From NCBI RefSeq assembly GCF_016862375.1, contig NZ_BOMV01000069.1, positions 62,001-126,000 on the forward strand: a stretch of 64,000 nucleotides of DNA. Direction: 5' to 3'. Of the stretch, positions 1-8,488 are shown piece after piece (the first letter of the stretch is position 1; each line of letters begins with the position of its first letter). Origin of the DNA: Paractinoplanes rishiriensis (GTDB taxonomy: Bacteria; Actinomycetota; Actinomycetes; Mycobacteriales; Micromonosporaceae). The position numbers were made by a program, and so were the translations under genes. The notes beneath the pieces are model-generated. The model was not told where the DNA came from and searched no databases. It was given only the letters and a program-made list of their open reading frames with translations.

Positions 1-101
1 TACTGGCCCGGCATCCTGAAGCGGATCGAGTTTGCCATACCGTAACCATGTTTCCCGCTTGAGTCGTGTCACAACGGGGGCCCCGACCCCCGGCACTTGG
101 C

Positions 102-107
102 TACCGT
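102..107 (+). promoter_or_regulatory. -10 box of a leaderless promoter
   Basis: TACCGT lies six bases before the GTG at 114, the TANNNT-N6-start arrangement seen at many genes in this window. No convincing -35 box is visible. Confidence 0.5.
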
Positions 108-113
108 CTGCAT

Positions 114-863
114 GTGCGCATCCGGCAGCAGCAGCGGGACGACTCGGCCGAGTCGGCGATGCAGGCTGCCCACGGCGAGCGCGCCACCTCGTGGGAGTTC
201 GCCTGGCTCGACGGCCGGCCCGGGGAACCGTCCTGGTCGTACCCCGATCTGGCCCGTAACCTGACCCGCCGGGCGAGCGCCCTCCTCGACCTCGACACCG
301 GCAGCGGCGAGCTGCTGGCCGAGCTGGCCCCGCTGCCGCCGCACACGGTCGCCGTGGAGAGCTGGGCCCGCAACACCCCGGTGGCCCGCGACCGGCTGGC
401 GCCGTTCGGCGTCGAGGTGCTCACCGAACTGCCCGGCGGCGAGGAAGAGTTCGACCTCGTGCTGAGCCGGCACGGCCGGTTGCCCGCCGACGACATCTGC
501 CGGCTGCTGCGACCCGGCGGCCGGCTGCTCAGCCAGCAGGTCGGCAGCGACGACCTGGCCGGTCTCAACGAGGCGCTCGGCGCGCCGCCGCCCTACCACC
601 GGCAGTGGACCGGCGAGACGGCCGCCGCCGCGCTGGAGCAGGCCGGGCTCGACGTGATCGACGTGCGCGAGGAACGGCCCTCGATCACCTTCCACGACGT
701 CGCCTCCGTGGTGCGCCAGCTGCGCGACCTGCCCTGGCAGATCCGTGACTTCACGCCCGAGCGGTACGCCGAGGCCCTCGACCGCCTCGACTCCTACCTG
801 CGGGTGCACGGCGAACTGACGGTCACCGCGCACCGCTTCCTGGTGCAGGCGGTCCGGCGCTGA
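114..863 (+). CDS. class I SAM-dependent methyltransferase-like protein
   Basis: A 249-residue soluble protein with a Rossmann-type methyltransferase core. Motif I appears as LLDLDTGSGEL near residues 60-71, followed by an acidic strand end, a VAVESWARN stretch and LRPGGRLLSQQ, which is the usual motif after strand 5 in this fold. The substrate is unknown. I chose GTG 114 because TACCGT sits six bases upstream; ATG 159 is a fallback that would still keep the whole fold. The stop codon overlaps the proposed CTG start of the following nitrilase-family gene, so the two are probably translated together. Some family members have lost methyl transfer, so the activity is inferred from fold only. Confidence 0.75.
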   Translation: MRIRQQQRDDSAESAMQAAHGERATSWEFAWLDGRPGEPSWSYPDLARNLTRRASALLDLDTGSGELLAELAPLPPHTVAVESWARNTPVARDRLAPFGVEVLTELPGGEEEFDLVLSRHGRLPADDICRLLRPGGRLLSQQVGSDDLAGLNEALGAPPPYHRQWTGETAAAALEQAGLDVIDVREERPSITFHDVASVVRQLRDLPWQIRDFTPERYAEALDRLDSYLRVHGELTVTAHRFLVQAVRR

Positions 864-1588
864 CGCGGTCGCTGGTCGTCGCGGTCAGCCAGCCGCCGGT
901 GACCTCCCTCGACGTCGCCCGCAACGCGGCCGTGCACGCCGCCGTGGTCCGGGCCGCGTCCGCCCGGGTGGTGGTGTTCCCCGAACTGTCGCTGACCGGG
1001 TACGAGTTGGCGGCACCGCTGCTCGACCCGGACGACTCCCGGCTGGCGCCCCTGGTGACGGCGTGCGCCGAGACCGGCACGACCGCGCTGGCCGGTGCGC
1101 CGGTGGCCGGGCCGCACATCGCGATGCTGGCGGTCGACCGGGACGGGGTCCGGGTCGTCTACCGCAAGCAGCATCCGCACGGCGACGACGAGGCCCGCTT
1201 CCGGCCCGGACCGGCGCCCGCGGTGCTCGAGGTGGACGGGTGGCGGCTCGGGCTGGCGATCTGCCGCGACACCGGGATCGCCGATCACGCGGCGGCGACC
1301 GCCGCGCTGGGCATCGACGCCTATCTGGCCGGGGCCGCCGACCAACCCGAGGCCGACGAGATGATGGCCGAGCGGGCGCGACGCATCAGCAGCACGTACG
1401 GCGTGTGGGTGGGGTTCGCCTGCTTCGCGGGGCCGACCGGCGATCCGTTTCCGCAGACCGCCGGCCGGTCCGGCATCTGGCGGCCGGACGGCACCGTCGC
1501 CGCGCGGGCCGGCCGGGCGGCCGGCGAGATCGTGCGGGTCAGGCTGGACGCCGGGCCAGCGTCAGCGTCGTCGTCAGGTCGAGGGTGA
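860..1588 (+). CDS. carbon-nitrogen hydrolase (nitrilase superfamily)
   Basis: This 242-residue protein has the complete Glu-Lys-Cys triad of the nitrilase superfamily: Glu42 in FPELSLTGYE, Lys103 in YRKQHPH and Cys135 in LAICRDTGI. The family hydrolyses non-peptide C-N bonds in amides, nitriles or carbamoyl groups; the substrate here is unknown. Family proteins begin with a strand like VVAVSQPPVTSLDVARN, which lies upstream of the first GTG (899). The only candidate start before it is CTG 860, whose last two bases belong to the TGA stop of the preceding gene, so I use CTG as a coupled start. The 3' end overlaps the convergent methyltransferase gene by 50 bp. Confidence 0.8.
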   Translation: MTRSLVVAVSQPPVTSLDVARNAAVHAAVVRAASARVVVFPELSLTGYELAAPLLDPDDSRLAPLVTACAETGTTALAGAPVAGPHIAMLAVDRDGVRVVYRKQHPHGDDEARFRPGPAPAVLEVDGWRLGLAICRDTGIADHAAATAALGIDAYLAGAADQPEADEMMAERARRISSTYGVWVGFACFAGPTGDPFPQTAGRSGIWRPDGTVAARAGRAAGEIVRVRLDAGPASASSSGRG

Positions 1589-2273
1589 GCACGCCGCCGA
1601 AGCTCTCGATCAGGCCCTCAAGCTCGCCCAGCAGCCGGCCCTGCACCTCGGGCGCGTGCCGGCGGAACGGCGAGAACGTGCGCACCAGCGCCTGGTAGCG
1701 GGCCGTGCTGAAGCTCGGGTAGGTGTGCCACAGGCGGTCCTCGACGTCCGGCCAGAGCCCGGCCGCGGTCAGGTCGGCCCGCACCCAGTGCTCCCCGCGG
1801 CGCGGCACGTCCGGGTCGAACCGCTGGTAGAGGGCGTCGATCGCGGCCGCCTCGTCGGTGTCGGCGATGCCGTAGGTGTGCGCCAGGATCGCCAGCACGC
1901 CGCCCGGCACGAGCGCGTCGTAGGCCCGGCGGTTGCGAGTCTCGGGCTCCATCCACTGCCAGGCCGTGGCGCAGGTGATCAGGTCGACGCCACCGGCCGG
2001 CGGCGTCCATTCCTCGAAGGTGCACTCGGTCACCTCGACGGCCGGGAAGTTGGCGCGCAGCACGGCGGCCATCCGCGGGTCGGGCTCGACCGCGGTGTAC
2101 GGCACGCCGAACCCGGTGAGCACCGCGGTGGCCTTGCCGGTGCCGGCTCCGAGCTCGACGACCGAGCGTGGTGGCCCGCCCGCATAGCCGGTGATCGCCG
2201 AGCGCACGGCGTCCGGATAGCCCGGACGGACGTCGTGATAGGTCGATGCCACCTCACCGAAGACTCGGGTCAT
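1539..2273 (-). CDS. class I SAM-dependent methyltransferase
   Basis: This 244-residue protein starts MTRVFGEVASTYHDVRPGYP and has a clear SAM-binding motif I, VVELGAGTGKAT, at about residues 38-49. It continues with an acidic residue in VEPDPRM, then DLITCATAWQWM and LVPGGVLAILAH. It belongs to the UbiE/Methyltransf_11 type that modifies small molecules. The frame stays open upstream, but ATG 2273 is supported by a TACGGT box six bases before it and by the N-terminus of the family. The upstream frame holds only 33-bp repeats. It is convergent with the nitrilase-family gene and overlaps it by 50 bp. The substrate cannot be told from sequence. Confidence 0.8.
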   Translation of the reverse strand: MTRVFGEVASTYHDVRPGYPDAVRSAITGYAGGPPRSVVELGAGTGKATAVLTGFGVPYTAVEPDPRMAAVLRANFPAVEVTECTFEEWTPPAGGVDLITCATAWQWMEPETRNRRAYDALVPGGVLAILAHTYGIADTDEAAAIDALYQRFDPDVPRRGEHWVRADLTAAGLWPDVEDRLWHTYPSFSTARYQALVRTFSPFRRHAPEVQGRLLGELEGLIESFGGVLTLDLTTTLTLARRPA

Positions 2274-2279
2274 CCACCG

Positions 2280-2285
2280 ACCGTA
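2280..2285 (-). promoter_or_regulatory. -10 box of a leaderless promoter
   Basis: On the minus strand TACGGT stands six bases before the ATG at 2273, supporting that start over the longer open frame. Confidence 0.5.
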
Positions 2286-2321
2286 ACGGCTGGGCTGCCG
2301 AGCGCGCATCTCGGGCCGGAG

Positions 2322-2409
2322 GTCCGCCGTGCGGGCGGGCCTGCGTGGGGCCGGGTCCGCCGTGCGGGCGGGCCTCCGTGGAGCCGGGTCCGCCGTCCGG
2401 GGTAGCCGG
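2322..2409. repeat. 33-bp tandem repeat, about 2.7 copies
   Basis: The block GTCCGCCGT recurs at 2322, 2355 and 2388, with GCGGGCGGGCCT following in the first two copies. The period is exactly 33 bp, so the minus frame reads as repeated RTADPAPRRPA. It sits just upstream of a methyltransferase gene, outside the coding region I chose. Confidence 0.85.
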
Positions 2410-3074
2410 AACGGCGGGCCGGCCTGCCGCTGTGCCCGATCGCCGCCTCGGCTCCGATCGGCCAAGGTGGACGCACGGCAATAGTTCACAGGGGGCAAAT
2501 GGACCGGTACGGCGGCGAGCGAGACCCGCGCCCGTCGCCGTACCTCCGCACCGCGGAGCGTCCGGGTTCGCCGTGCTGACCGGGGGAACCAGCTCCGGCA
2601 GCAACCCGGGCCCGCGGTGGGTGCCTCACCCGTGGCAGGAGCGGGTGAGGACTGATCGGGTCCCCGGCGCCGGTCCCGTCGCCGGGGGCCCGATCTATTC
2701 GTTGTGCGCGGACGGATTAAGCCGTCCGGGTGGGTTTACCGGCATTCGCGGAACGGACGCATCGGTTTGCGCTTTCCGGATAACGGCCGTCGCCTTTCCC
2801 GGGCACCCGAAAGAAGTAGCTCGCGCCACACCCGCCGTGACCACGGTTAATTGACCCACGGCGAAGGACGGAGTTGGCGCCGCACCACGTAGATCACCAT
2901 GAAACCGCTGGTCAGCGCGATTCGAAGGGTCCCCCATCAGGGGTAAGCCGGACAGTTGCACCTGTGCGATATAAGCGGGCACAACGAGGACGGAATGCCG
3001 ATCACACGACCCGGCGTCGTCGGGGAACGTTGAATAACCAGTCCCCCACCCGTCCCTGAGAGGAACGCGCCCGC
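2410..3074. other. intergenic region with no supportable gene
   Basis: About 660 bases between the repeat block and the leader ORF at 3075. Reading frames here lack actinobacterial codon bias, and the DNA is less GC-rich than its neighbours. A small inverted repeat, CCGTG-AC-CACGG, lies at 2834-2845. It probably holds the promoter for the 3075/3125 genes, but I cannot place a confident -35/-10 pair. Confidence 0.5.
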
Positions 3075-3128
3075 ATGCGAAAGCTCAGCAGCCGGCCCGC
3101 CGCATTCACCCGTGAGGCGTCCTCATGA
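3075..3128 (+). CDS. 17-residue leader ORF
   Basis: ATG 3075 opens an 18-codon frame (MRKLSSRPAAFTREASS, stop). It has a good Shine-Dalgarno, GAGAGGAA, at 3058-3065. Its TGA overlaps the ATG of the next gene as ATGA, so it could couple translation to that gene. The peptide itself is not recognised. It may be a real leader peptide or a chance frame. Confidence 0.35.
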   Translation: MRKLSSRPAAFTREASS

Positions 3129-3763
3129 TCCGGCTCGAGGCGCTCACCCGGCGGCTCGACGCGGCCAAGAAGGACGAAACCGTCCGGCGTCCCCAGCCGA
3201 TCGAGCTCAGCCCGGCCGATCACGAGGAGCCGACCTGGGAGGTGCGCCACCCGGGCGACCTGGGCCGGCGGCGGGTGGACGGGCGTACTCGGGCCATTCT
3301 CTCCTGCGCGGCGGTCGCGGCGATCGTGGTGAACGCCGGTGCCGCGTGGATGTACTGGCGGATCACCGGCTCGCACACCGGGCCGGCCAGCGCCGAAACC
3401 GTCGTCGAACTCGCGCTGCGGGCCCGGTCCGACCTCAACCATCCGCTGATGCCGGGGCAGACCGGCAACATGACGGTGACGGTCACCAACGACTACGACT
3501 TCCCGATCCGGATCACCGCGGTCACCCCGGGGGCGGGCAACATCGTGGCCGACGACGAGCATCGGGACGCGGGCTGCAAGGAGTCGGGTGTGACGGTCGC
3601 CCGGAAACGGTTCGCGGTGTCCTGGGAGGTGCCGCGCAACACGATCGGTGCGTACACCATCCCGGCGGCGCTGACCATGCGGCCGGATGCCAACCCGGAG
3701 TGCGCCGGCGGGGTCTTCACGGTGCCGATCCAGGCGTCCGGGGTGAGCCGCCGATCGGTGTGA
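3125..3763 (+). CDS. single-pass membrane protein of unknown function
   Basis: This 212-residue protein has a charged cytoplasmic N-terminus (about 1-56), one transmembrane helix (about 57-78, ILSCAAVAAIVVNAGAAWMY) and an extracytoplasmic domain. That domain contains a strand-rich NMTVTVTNDYDFPIRITAV segment resembling an immunoglobulin-like or cohesin-like fold. Two cysteines (GCKES, PECAG) could form a disulphide outside the cell. I do not recognise the family. The start has its own GAGG at 3114-3117 and overlaps the stop of the leader ORF. It converges on the DUF4407 gene. Confidence 0.6.
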   Translation: MIRLEALTRRLDAAKKDETVRRPQPIELSPADHEEPTWEVRHPGDLGRRRVDGRTRAILSCAAVAAIVVNAGAAWMYWRITGSHTGPASAETVVELALRARSDLNHPLMPGQTGNMTVTVTNDYDFPIRITAVTPGAGNIVADDEHRDAGCKESGVTVARKRFAVSWEVPRNTIGAYTIPAALTMRPDANPECAGGVFTVPIQASGVSRRSV

Positions 3764-3769
3764 GGCGGC

Positions 3770-3823
3770 CTACTCGCCGTTGTAGTGCCGGCCCGGTTAT
3801 TCGCCGTTGTAGTGCCGGCCCGG
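3770..3823. repeat. 27-bp tandem duplication covering a stop codon
   Basis: Units 3770-3796 and 3797-3823 are nearly identical and both encode, on the minus strand, RHYNGE followed by a stop (TAA in the inner copy, TAG in the outer). The outer copy is therefore a redundant, untranslated C-terminus of the DUF4407 gene. Confidence 0.9.
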
Positions 3824-5200
3824 CGGGGAGCCCGGCAGCACCCGTACGTCCTCATTGATGACCACCGGCGGATGCAGGGACCGCCGGTGCCGCCCGTTGC
3901 GGGCCGCCTGCTCGGCGTCGTCCGCGGCCGGTCCCAGCAACTCGTTCCGCAGCGGGCGGTAGTGCCGGCCGCCGTGCGCGGCCATCTTGCGCACCTCCTC
4001 CGGCACCGCCACCGAGGTACGCAACACCGCACTGGCCCGCGCCGCCGACTCCCGGGCTACCGCCTCGTCGTGGGCCGCGGCCTCGATCCCCTCGGCCACC
4101 ACCCGGGCCATCGCCGCACCGTACGTCCGCGCGTCGTGGATCTCCCGCTCGTGCAGCAGCGCCGCTTCGTGCTCGCGCCGCCGGGCGATGCGGGCCTCGT
4201 TCCGCTCGTACGCGTTGCCGCGGGAGACGAACTTGAGGCCGACCGCCGCGCAGTCCAGCGCCACCAGCAACAGCGTGATCCCCAGGTAGAAGATGCCGAC
4301 GCCCCAGAAGTCGCTGGTCATCAGGTACCACATGGCCGCGGTCCGGGCACCGAACCCGGCATCGGCCCGGACCTTCTCGCTGTTCGTCTGCCGCTGTTCG
4401 CCGATCTGCTGGGCGAGTTGCACCTGCTCGGCGGTCCGGGCGTCGCGCGCGGCCCGCTGCGTGTCGAGCAGCCGGCCGGCCTGCCGGTCCAGCACCTCGG
4501 CCTGGTCGTCCAGCCCGCGGGACCGCTGCACCAGTTCGTGGCAGTACCCGCCGCGCGGGCAGCCGGCCGAGCGGGACACCCCGGCGCCCTCGGAGTCGGC
4601 GACGGCCTGCTGGTAGAGCAGCCGGGCGTCGTGGCGCTTCTGCGCGGCCCGGTTGGTGAGGTCGCGCACCGCCGCGTCGTCGGCCGTGGTCTCCTTCTTG
4701 AGCTGCTGGAGCCGGGCCGTCCAGGTGGCGATCACGCCGGTGGTGTCGATCCGGCTGAGCTGCTGGTTGTGCACCTCGTTGAGCCGGGAGTCGATCTCAC
4801 CCTGGTAGCGGGCCAGCATCAGCGGCTCGGTGATGATCACGGCGAACAGCACGGCCAGGCCTAGCCGGCCGAGGTACAGGCCGATGGTGGGCTTGCGCAG
4901 GAACTCCTGGGGGTCGGTGGAGTCGAGTTTCTCGTAGCTGATCGCCACCCGGCCGACCACAGCCCGGTCGTACGCCACCACACCGGCCGCCACCAGCGGG
5001 CCGATCAGCCAGCGGTACCAGGGATGCTGGTAATTCGAGCTGGCATCGATGAACGCGGCACCGCCGACCGTGGCGTACACGAAATACAGCACGATGAAGA
5101 CGCCGATCGCGGAGTACAGGACCCGATCGGTGTGCGTGTTCACGCTGTCCGGGTTGACGTTCGCCACCCTCAGCAGCACGTGTCTGCGTGCCCTCGGCAT
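3797..5200 (-). CDS. DUF4407 family membrane protein
   Basis: A 467-residue membrane protein of the DUF4407 type. There are about three N-terminal membrane segments (near 26-50, 64-82 and 108-128). A long, charged, Gln/Arg-rich coiled-coil region (about 140-290) contains a Cys pair (GCPRGGYC). A fourth membrane segment follows (near 298-322, GVGIFYLGITLLLVALDCAAV), then another helical region rich in Ala, Arg and Glu. The function of the family is unknown. It is the last gene of the run downstream of the mycosin operon, 50 bp after the SIMPL gene, so a role linked to secretion or the cell envelope is possible but unproven. Its 3' end is tandemly duplicated. Confidence 0.75.
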   Translation of the reverse strand: MPRARRHVLLRVANVNPDSVNTHTDRVLYSAIGVFIVLYFVYATVGGAAFIDASSNYQHPWYRWLIGPLVAAGVVAYDRAVVGRVAISYEKLDSTDPQEFLRKPTIGLYLGRLGLAVLFAVIITEPLMLARYQGEIDSRLNEVHNQQLSRIDTTGVIATWTARLQQLKKETTADDAAVRDLTNRAAQKRHDARLLYQQAVADSEGAGVSRSAGCPRGGYCHELVQRSRGLDDQAEVLDRQAGRLLDTQRAARDARTAEQVQLAQQIGEQRQTNSEKVRADAGFGARTAAMWYLMTSDFWGVGIFYLGITLLLVALDCAAVGLKFVSRGNAYERNEARIARRREHEAALLHEREIHDARTYGAAMARVVAEGIEAAAHDEAVARESAARASAVLRTSVAVPEEVRKMAAHGGRHYRPLRNELLGPAADDAEQAARNGRHRRSLHPPVVINEDVRVLPGSPPGRHYNGE

Positions 5201-5250
5201 GAGGCCGAGTCTTACGGATCAGAAGGGCATGCGTGGACGAAACGGGCGGA

Positions 5251-5895
5251 TCACCCGGTCAGGTCCGGCTCGGTGATCGCGACGCGAACCACCACAGAAG
5301 CCCGTACCGTCTGCTGCTGCGGATCGAGATCCAGGCCGCCGGCCGTGTCGTAGGCCATCTCGGCGGCACCGGCCCGGAACATCACCGGTGACGCTCCACC
5401 GGCGCCCTCGTCGGCGATCTCGACGAGCCGCTCGACCCGGCTGCCCACCGCTTCCGCATACTCCCGGGCGCGGGCCAGCGCGTCGGCGATCGCGGCCCGC
5501 CGGACATCGGCGCCGGCCGTGCTGCCCACCCGCAACTGCCACCACGGCCCGGCCACCGCGACATCGTCGAGCGCGGCGAGCCGCAGCAGCATCTCGCCCA
5601 GCGCGGCGAAGTCGGTCACGGTCACCGTGGTGGCCACCCGGCCCACGTAGCCCACGGTCTTGCGCTCGCGCTTGACCTCGGGGTAGACCTCGACCCCGCC
5701 GGTCTCGCGCCGCTCGATCGTCTCGCCGTAGCCGTCCAGGGCCAGGCGGACGCCGGCCGCACGCTCGGCGAGCCGGGTCAGCACCGTCTCTTTGTCGCGG
5801 TCGCGGACCGTCGCGGTGACCGTGAAGCTGGCGATCTCGGGCGGGACCTCGCGGACGGCCTCACCGCGGACCACGACCATCGGCTGCTCGGGCAT
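5251..5895 (-). CDS. SIMPL domain (DUF541) protein
   Basis: This 214-residue protein matches the SIMPL/DUF541 family: an N-terminal VVVRGEAVREVPPEIASFTVTATVRDRDKETVL strand region in two parts, a central GYVGRVATTVTVTDFAALGEMLLR segment, and a C-terminal RRAAIADALARAREYAEAVG helix. In other bacteria such proteins are periplasmic or membrane-associated and function is poorly defined. No signal peptide is visible here. It begins 20 bp after the mycosin gene on the same strand and is probably cotranscribed with it. Confidence 0.8.
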   Translation of the reverse strand: MPEQPMVVVRGEAVREVPPEIASFTVTATVRDRDKETVLTRLAERAAGVRLALDGYGETIERRETGGVEVYPEVKRERKTVGYVGRVATTVTVTDFAALGEMLLRLAALDDVAVAGPWWQLRVGSTAGADVRRAAIADALARAREYAEAVGSRVERLVEIADEGAGGASPVMFRAGAAEMAYDTAGGLDLDPQQQTVRASVVVRVAITEPDLTG

Positions 5896-5915
5896 GGCTT
5901 CGAGGCTACCGTCGC

Positions 5916-7034
5916 TCAGCGGTTCCGCCGGGCGCGCAGGATCATCAGCGCGGCCAGCGCCAGAATCAGCAGCAGCAGGCCGAACCCGATGATCAGGAAC
6001 GGCGGAATGCCACGGCGCTCGACGATCGGCTCGGACACGATCGGCGGGCCGTCCGCCGGCAGGCCGGGCGTGGCGGTCGCGGTCACCGGCGCTTTCGAGG
6101 GAGGCGTACGCGGGGCGGTCAGCGCGGCGATCACGTCGAGCTGGCCGTGGCCGTAGAGGTTGTCCCGGCCCTGGGCACCGCGGTCCACGGCGGTGCCGGT
6201 GAGCCGGTCGACGACCTCGGCCGCGGACATGTCGGGATAGCGCGCCCGCATCAGGGCCGCCACCCCGGAGACCAGGGCGGCCGAGTTGCTGGTGCCCTCG
6301 CTGCGCCCGTACTTGTTGCCCGGAGCGGCCACCGGCATGACCGAGCCGTAGGTGACCAGGTCGACCCCTTCGCCCCGGTTGGAGAACGAGGACACCCGGT
6401 TGTTGCGGTCGACCGACCCGACGCCGAGCGCGCCGGGGAAGACCGCCGGCTCGTCGACCTCGCCGCCGTCGTTGCCCACCGCCGCGACGACCACCACGTC
6501 GGCGGCCACCGCCTCGGCGATCGCCCGGGCCACCACGTCGGACTCCAGCTCGAGCTGGAACGACATATTGATCACCTTGGCGCCGTTGTCGATCGCCCAG
6601 CGGATGCCGTCCGCGATCAGCACGCCGTCGGCCACCGGGCGGATCGGCATGACCTTGCTGCGCGGCGCGACGCCGAGCAGGCCGTCGCCCGAGCCGTGCC
6701 CACGGCCCGCGATCAGCCCGGCCATCCCGGTGCCGTGCGGGCCGCTGTCCAGATCGTCGTCGGGCCCGTTGACCGCCGTGTACCGGCCCGGCACCGCGGC
6801 ACCGCGCAGGTCCTGGTGCTTGGTGTCCACCCCGGTGTCGATGACCGCGACGACCACGCCCTCGCCGCCCTTGCCCAGTTTCTGGGCCTCGGGCAGCTTC
6901 ATGGGGGCGACGTACCACTGCGCGTCGCGCTGCCGGTCGGCCCGGGCCGGGGCCCCGGTGAGCAGGCCGGTTAGCAGGACGGCGAACAGGGCGGCACCGA
7001 GAGCGGCACCGCCCCGCCGGAGAAACTGGATCAC
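5916..7034 (-). CDS. mycP: type VII secretion mycosin (subtilase S8)
   Basis: This 372-residue membrane-anchored serine protease has a signal sequence (about 10-31, ending APARA). The subtilase domain carries the triad Asp66 (VIDTGVD), His100 (GPHGTGMAG) and Ser249 (GTSNSAA). A Pro/Thr linker leads to a C-terminal membrane anchor (IPPFLIIGFGLLLLILALAAL) followed by RARRNR. This layout is that of mycosins, which act outside the membrane and stabilise ESX secretion machines. The GTG start overlaps the upstream stop codon as TAGTG. None of the core Ecc secretion components lies in this window. Confidence 0.9.
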   Translation of the reverse strand: MIQFLRRGGAALGAALFAVLLTGLLTGAPARADRQRDAQWYVAPMKLPEAQKLGKGGEGVVVAVIDTGVDTKHQDLRGAAVPGRYTAVNGPDDDLDSGPHGTGMAGLIAGRGHGSGDGLLGVAPRSKVMPIRPVADGVLIADGIRWAIDNGAKVINMSFQLELESDVVARAIAEAVAADVVVVAAVGNDGGEVDEPAVFPGALGVGSVDRNNRVSSFSNRGEGVDLVTYGSVMPVAAPGNKYGRSEGTSNSAALVSGVAALMRARYPDMSAAEVVDRLTGTAVDRGAQGRDNLYGHGQLDVIAALTAPRTPPSKAPVTATATPGLPADGPPIVSEPIVERRGIPPFLIIGFGLLLLILALAALMILRARRNR

Positions 7035-8488
7035 TAGCGCCAGCCGATCACATTCGGGCCGGGGTCGATCCGGGCGTCGCCGTGACCCGGCAGGATCACC
7101 GGCTCGACGCCCTCGGCGACCTCCCACGGGTTGTCCGGGTCGAACCCGGCCTGGTCGTCCTCGGCGCGGGTGCGGCGACCGGCCCTGCCGGGTGCGCCGG
7201 CCATCCCGCCCGGCCCGGCGTTGTGCCGATCGGGGCCGACCGGGTCGTTGGGCAGCCAGGACGGGCGCGGCACGGCCTTGCGGGGGGCGGCACCGCGACC
7301 GCCCGCACCGCCGACGCCGCCGGACGCGCCCACACCGGATCCGCCGATGCCGGACGAGCCCACACCCGCTCCGCGCGCGCCCGGGCCACGGGCCGGGCTG
7401 CGGCCGGCGCCGCCCATGCCGACGGGTGCGCCGCCGGTCAGGCCGCGACCGCCGCCGAGTCCGCCCTCGCCGATGACCGCGCCCGAGGGCAGCCGGGTCG
7501 GCGTGCCGGCCGGGCGCACGCCCGCCCGCTGCACGCCCCGGCCGCCGCCCGGGCCGGGCGGAACGAGGCCGCCGCCACCGCCGGTGGAGGGCAGGAGGCC
7601 GGGCAGCGGCGGGGTCGGACCGGGTCCGACGTTGCTCGGCAGCGGGCCGGGGCCGGGCAGGGTGTGCGGCGGTTCGACGCCGGGCAGGACCGGCGGCTGG
7701 CCCGGCTGGATGACCCCCGCCAGGTCGGGTCCGCCGGCACCGACGCCCGAGCCGATGCCCGAGCCCACGCCGGTGTCGAGGCCCGGGGTGTTGATGTCGG
7801 CGATCGTGCCGTCCGGCACGAACGCGTCCTGGCCGGGCAGGGGCGGCGGCGGGCTGTGCGGCACCGAGGCGCTGATGGCGCCGCCGCCACCACCGCCCGG
7901 GCCACCCCGGTATGTCGTCGGGTTGCCGCCGCCCGGATCGCCCGGGTCACCGCCGCTGCCGTCCTCGATGGCCAGTTGGTATTTCTCCGGGACCTTGAGC
8001 AGCACGACCGATTCCTGGATCCGGGCCTCGGCGGCGATCATCGCGTTGCGGGCCTTGACGTCGATCTCGTCCTCGGCCTCGTCCCACCAGTTCGGCGTCC
8101 AGTCGGTGCTCTTGTCCTTGTACTCCTCCCAGAGCGGCTCGATCGTCGACCTGGCGGTCTGCAGCGCCCCGACGATGTTTTCCAGGCCGCCCGCGGTGGA
8201 GTCGGCATCCGCCGCCGCGGTGGTGAGCCGGTTGATCAGAATGTCCAGTTCGGCCACGAACGCGGTGGCCGAGGTGTTGTCCTCCGGCGGCCACGCCGCC
8301 GCCAGGTCGGTCTTGGCCTTGACGAGCGCGTCACGCTGCGCGCGCACCGAGTCGGCGAGTGAACGCCAGGCGTCCGCCTGCTGCTCGCCCACGGTCCGGT
8401 CCTCGTTCATCACCATCGACCACAGCCGGGGCGTGTTGAACGCGCCCCAGTTCGTGCACCAGCTGCTGGTCAGTACCGGGTCGCTCAT
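7034..8488 (-). CDS. PPE-like type VII secretion protein with Pro/Gly-rich tail
   Basis: A 484-residue protein. The first ~185 residues are helical and contain WRSLADSVRAQRDALVKAK, AAWPPEDNTSATAF and EPLWEEYKDK, a pattern fitting the helical-hairpin (WXG100/PPE-type) fold of type VII substrates. The remaining two thirds are extremely Gly/Pro-rich and low in complexity, ending in a conserved-looking NPWEVAEGVEPVILPGHG segment. It overlaps the WXG-like gene before it (ATGA) and the mycosin after it (TAGTG). I infer a secreted partner of the upstream protein. The family call rests on fold pattern and context, not on a strong motif. Confidence 0.65.
   Translation of the reverse strand: MSDPVLTSSWCTNWGAFNTPRLWSMVMNEDRTVGEQQADAWRSLADSVRAQRDALVKAKTDLAAAWPPEDNTSATAFVAELDILINRLTTAAADADSTAGGLENIVGALQTARSTIEPLWEEYKDKSTDWTPNWWDEAEDEIDVKARNAMIAAEARIQESVVLLKVPEKYQLAIEDGSGGDPGDPGGGNPTTYRGGPGGGGGGAISASVPHSPPPPLPGQDAFVPDGTIADINTPGLDTGVGSGIGSGVGAGGPDLAGVIQPGQPPVLPGVEPPHTLPGPGPLPSNVGPGPTPPLPGLLPSTGGGGGLVPPGPGGGRGVQRAGVRPAGTPTRLPSGAVIGEGGLGGGRGLTGGAPVGMGGAGRSPARGPGARGAGVGSSGIGGSGVGASGGVGGAGGRGAAPRKAVPRPSWLPNDPVGPDRHNAGPGGMAGAPGRAGRRTRAEDDQAGFDPDNPWEVAEGVEPVILPGHGDARIDPGPNVIGWR

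Noticed and set aside
2695-2982. Minus-strand 95-codon ORF in the intergenic region
   Set aside because: Random-like composition, no domain, and no support from context.
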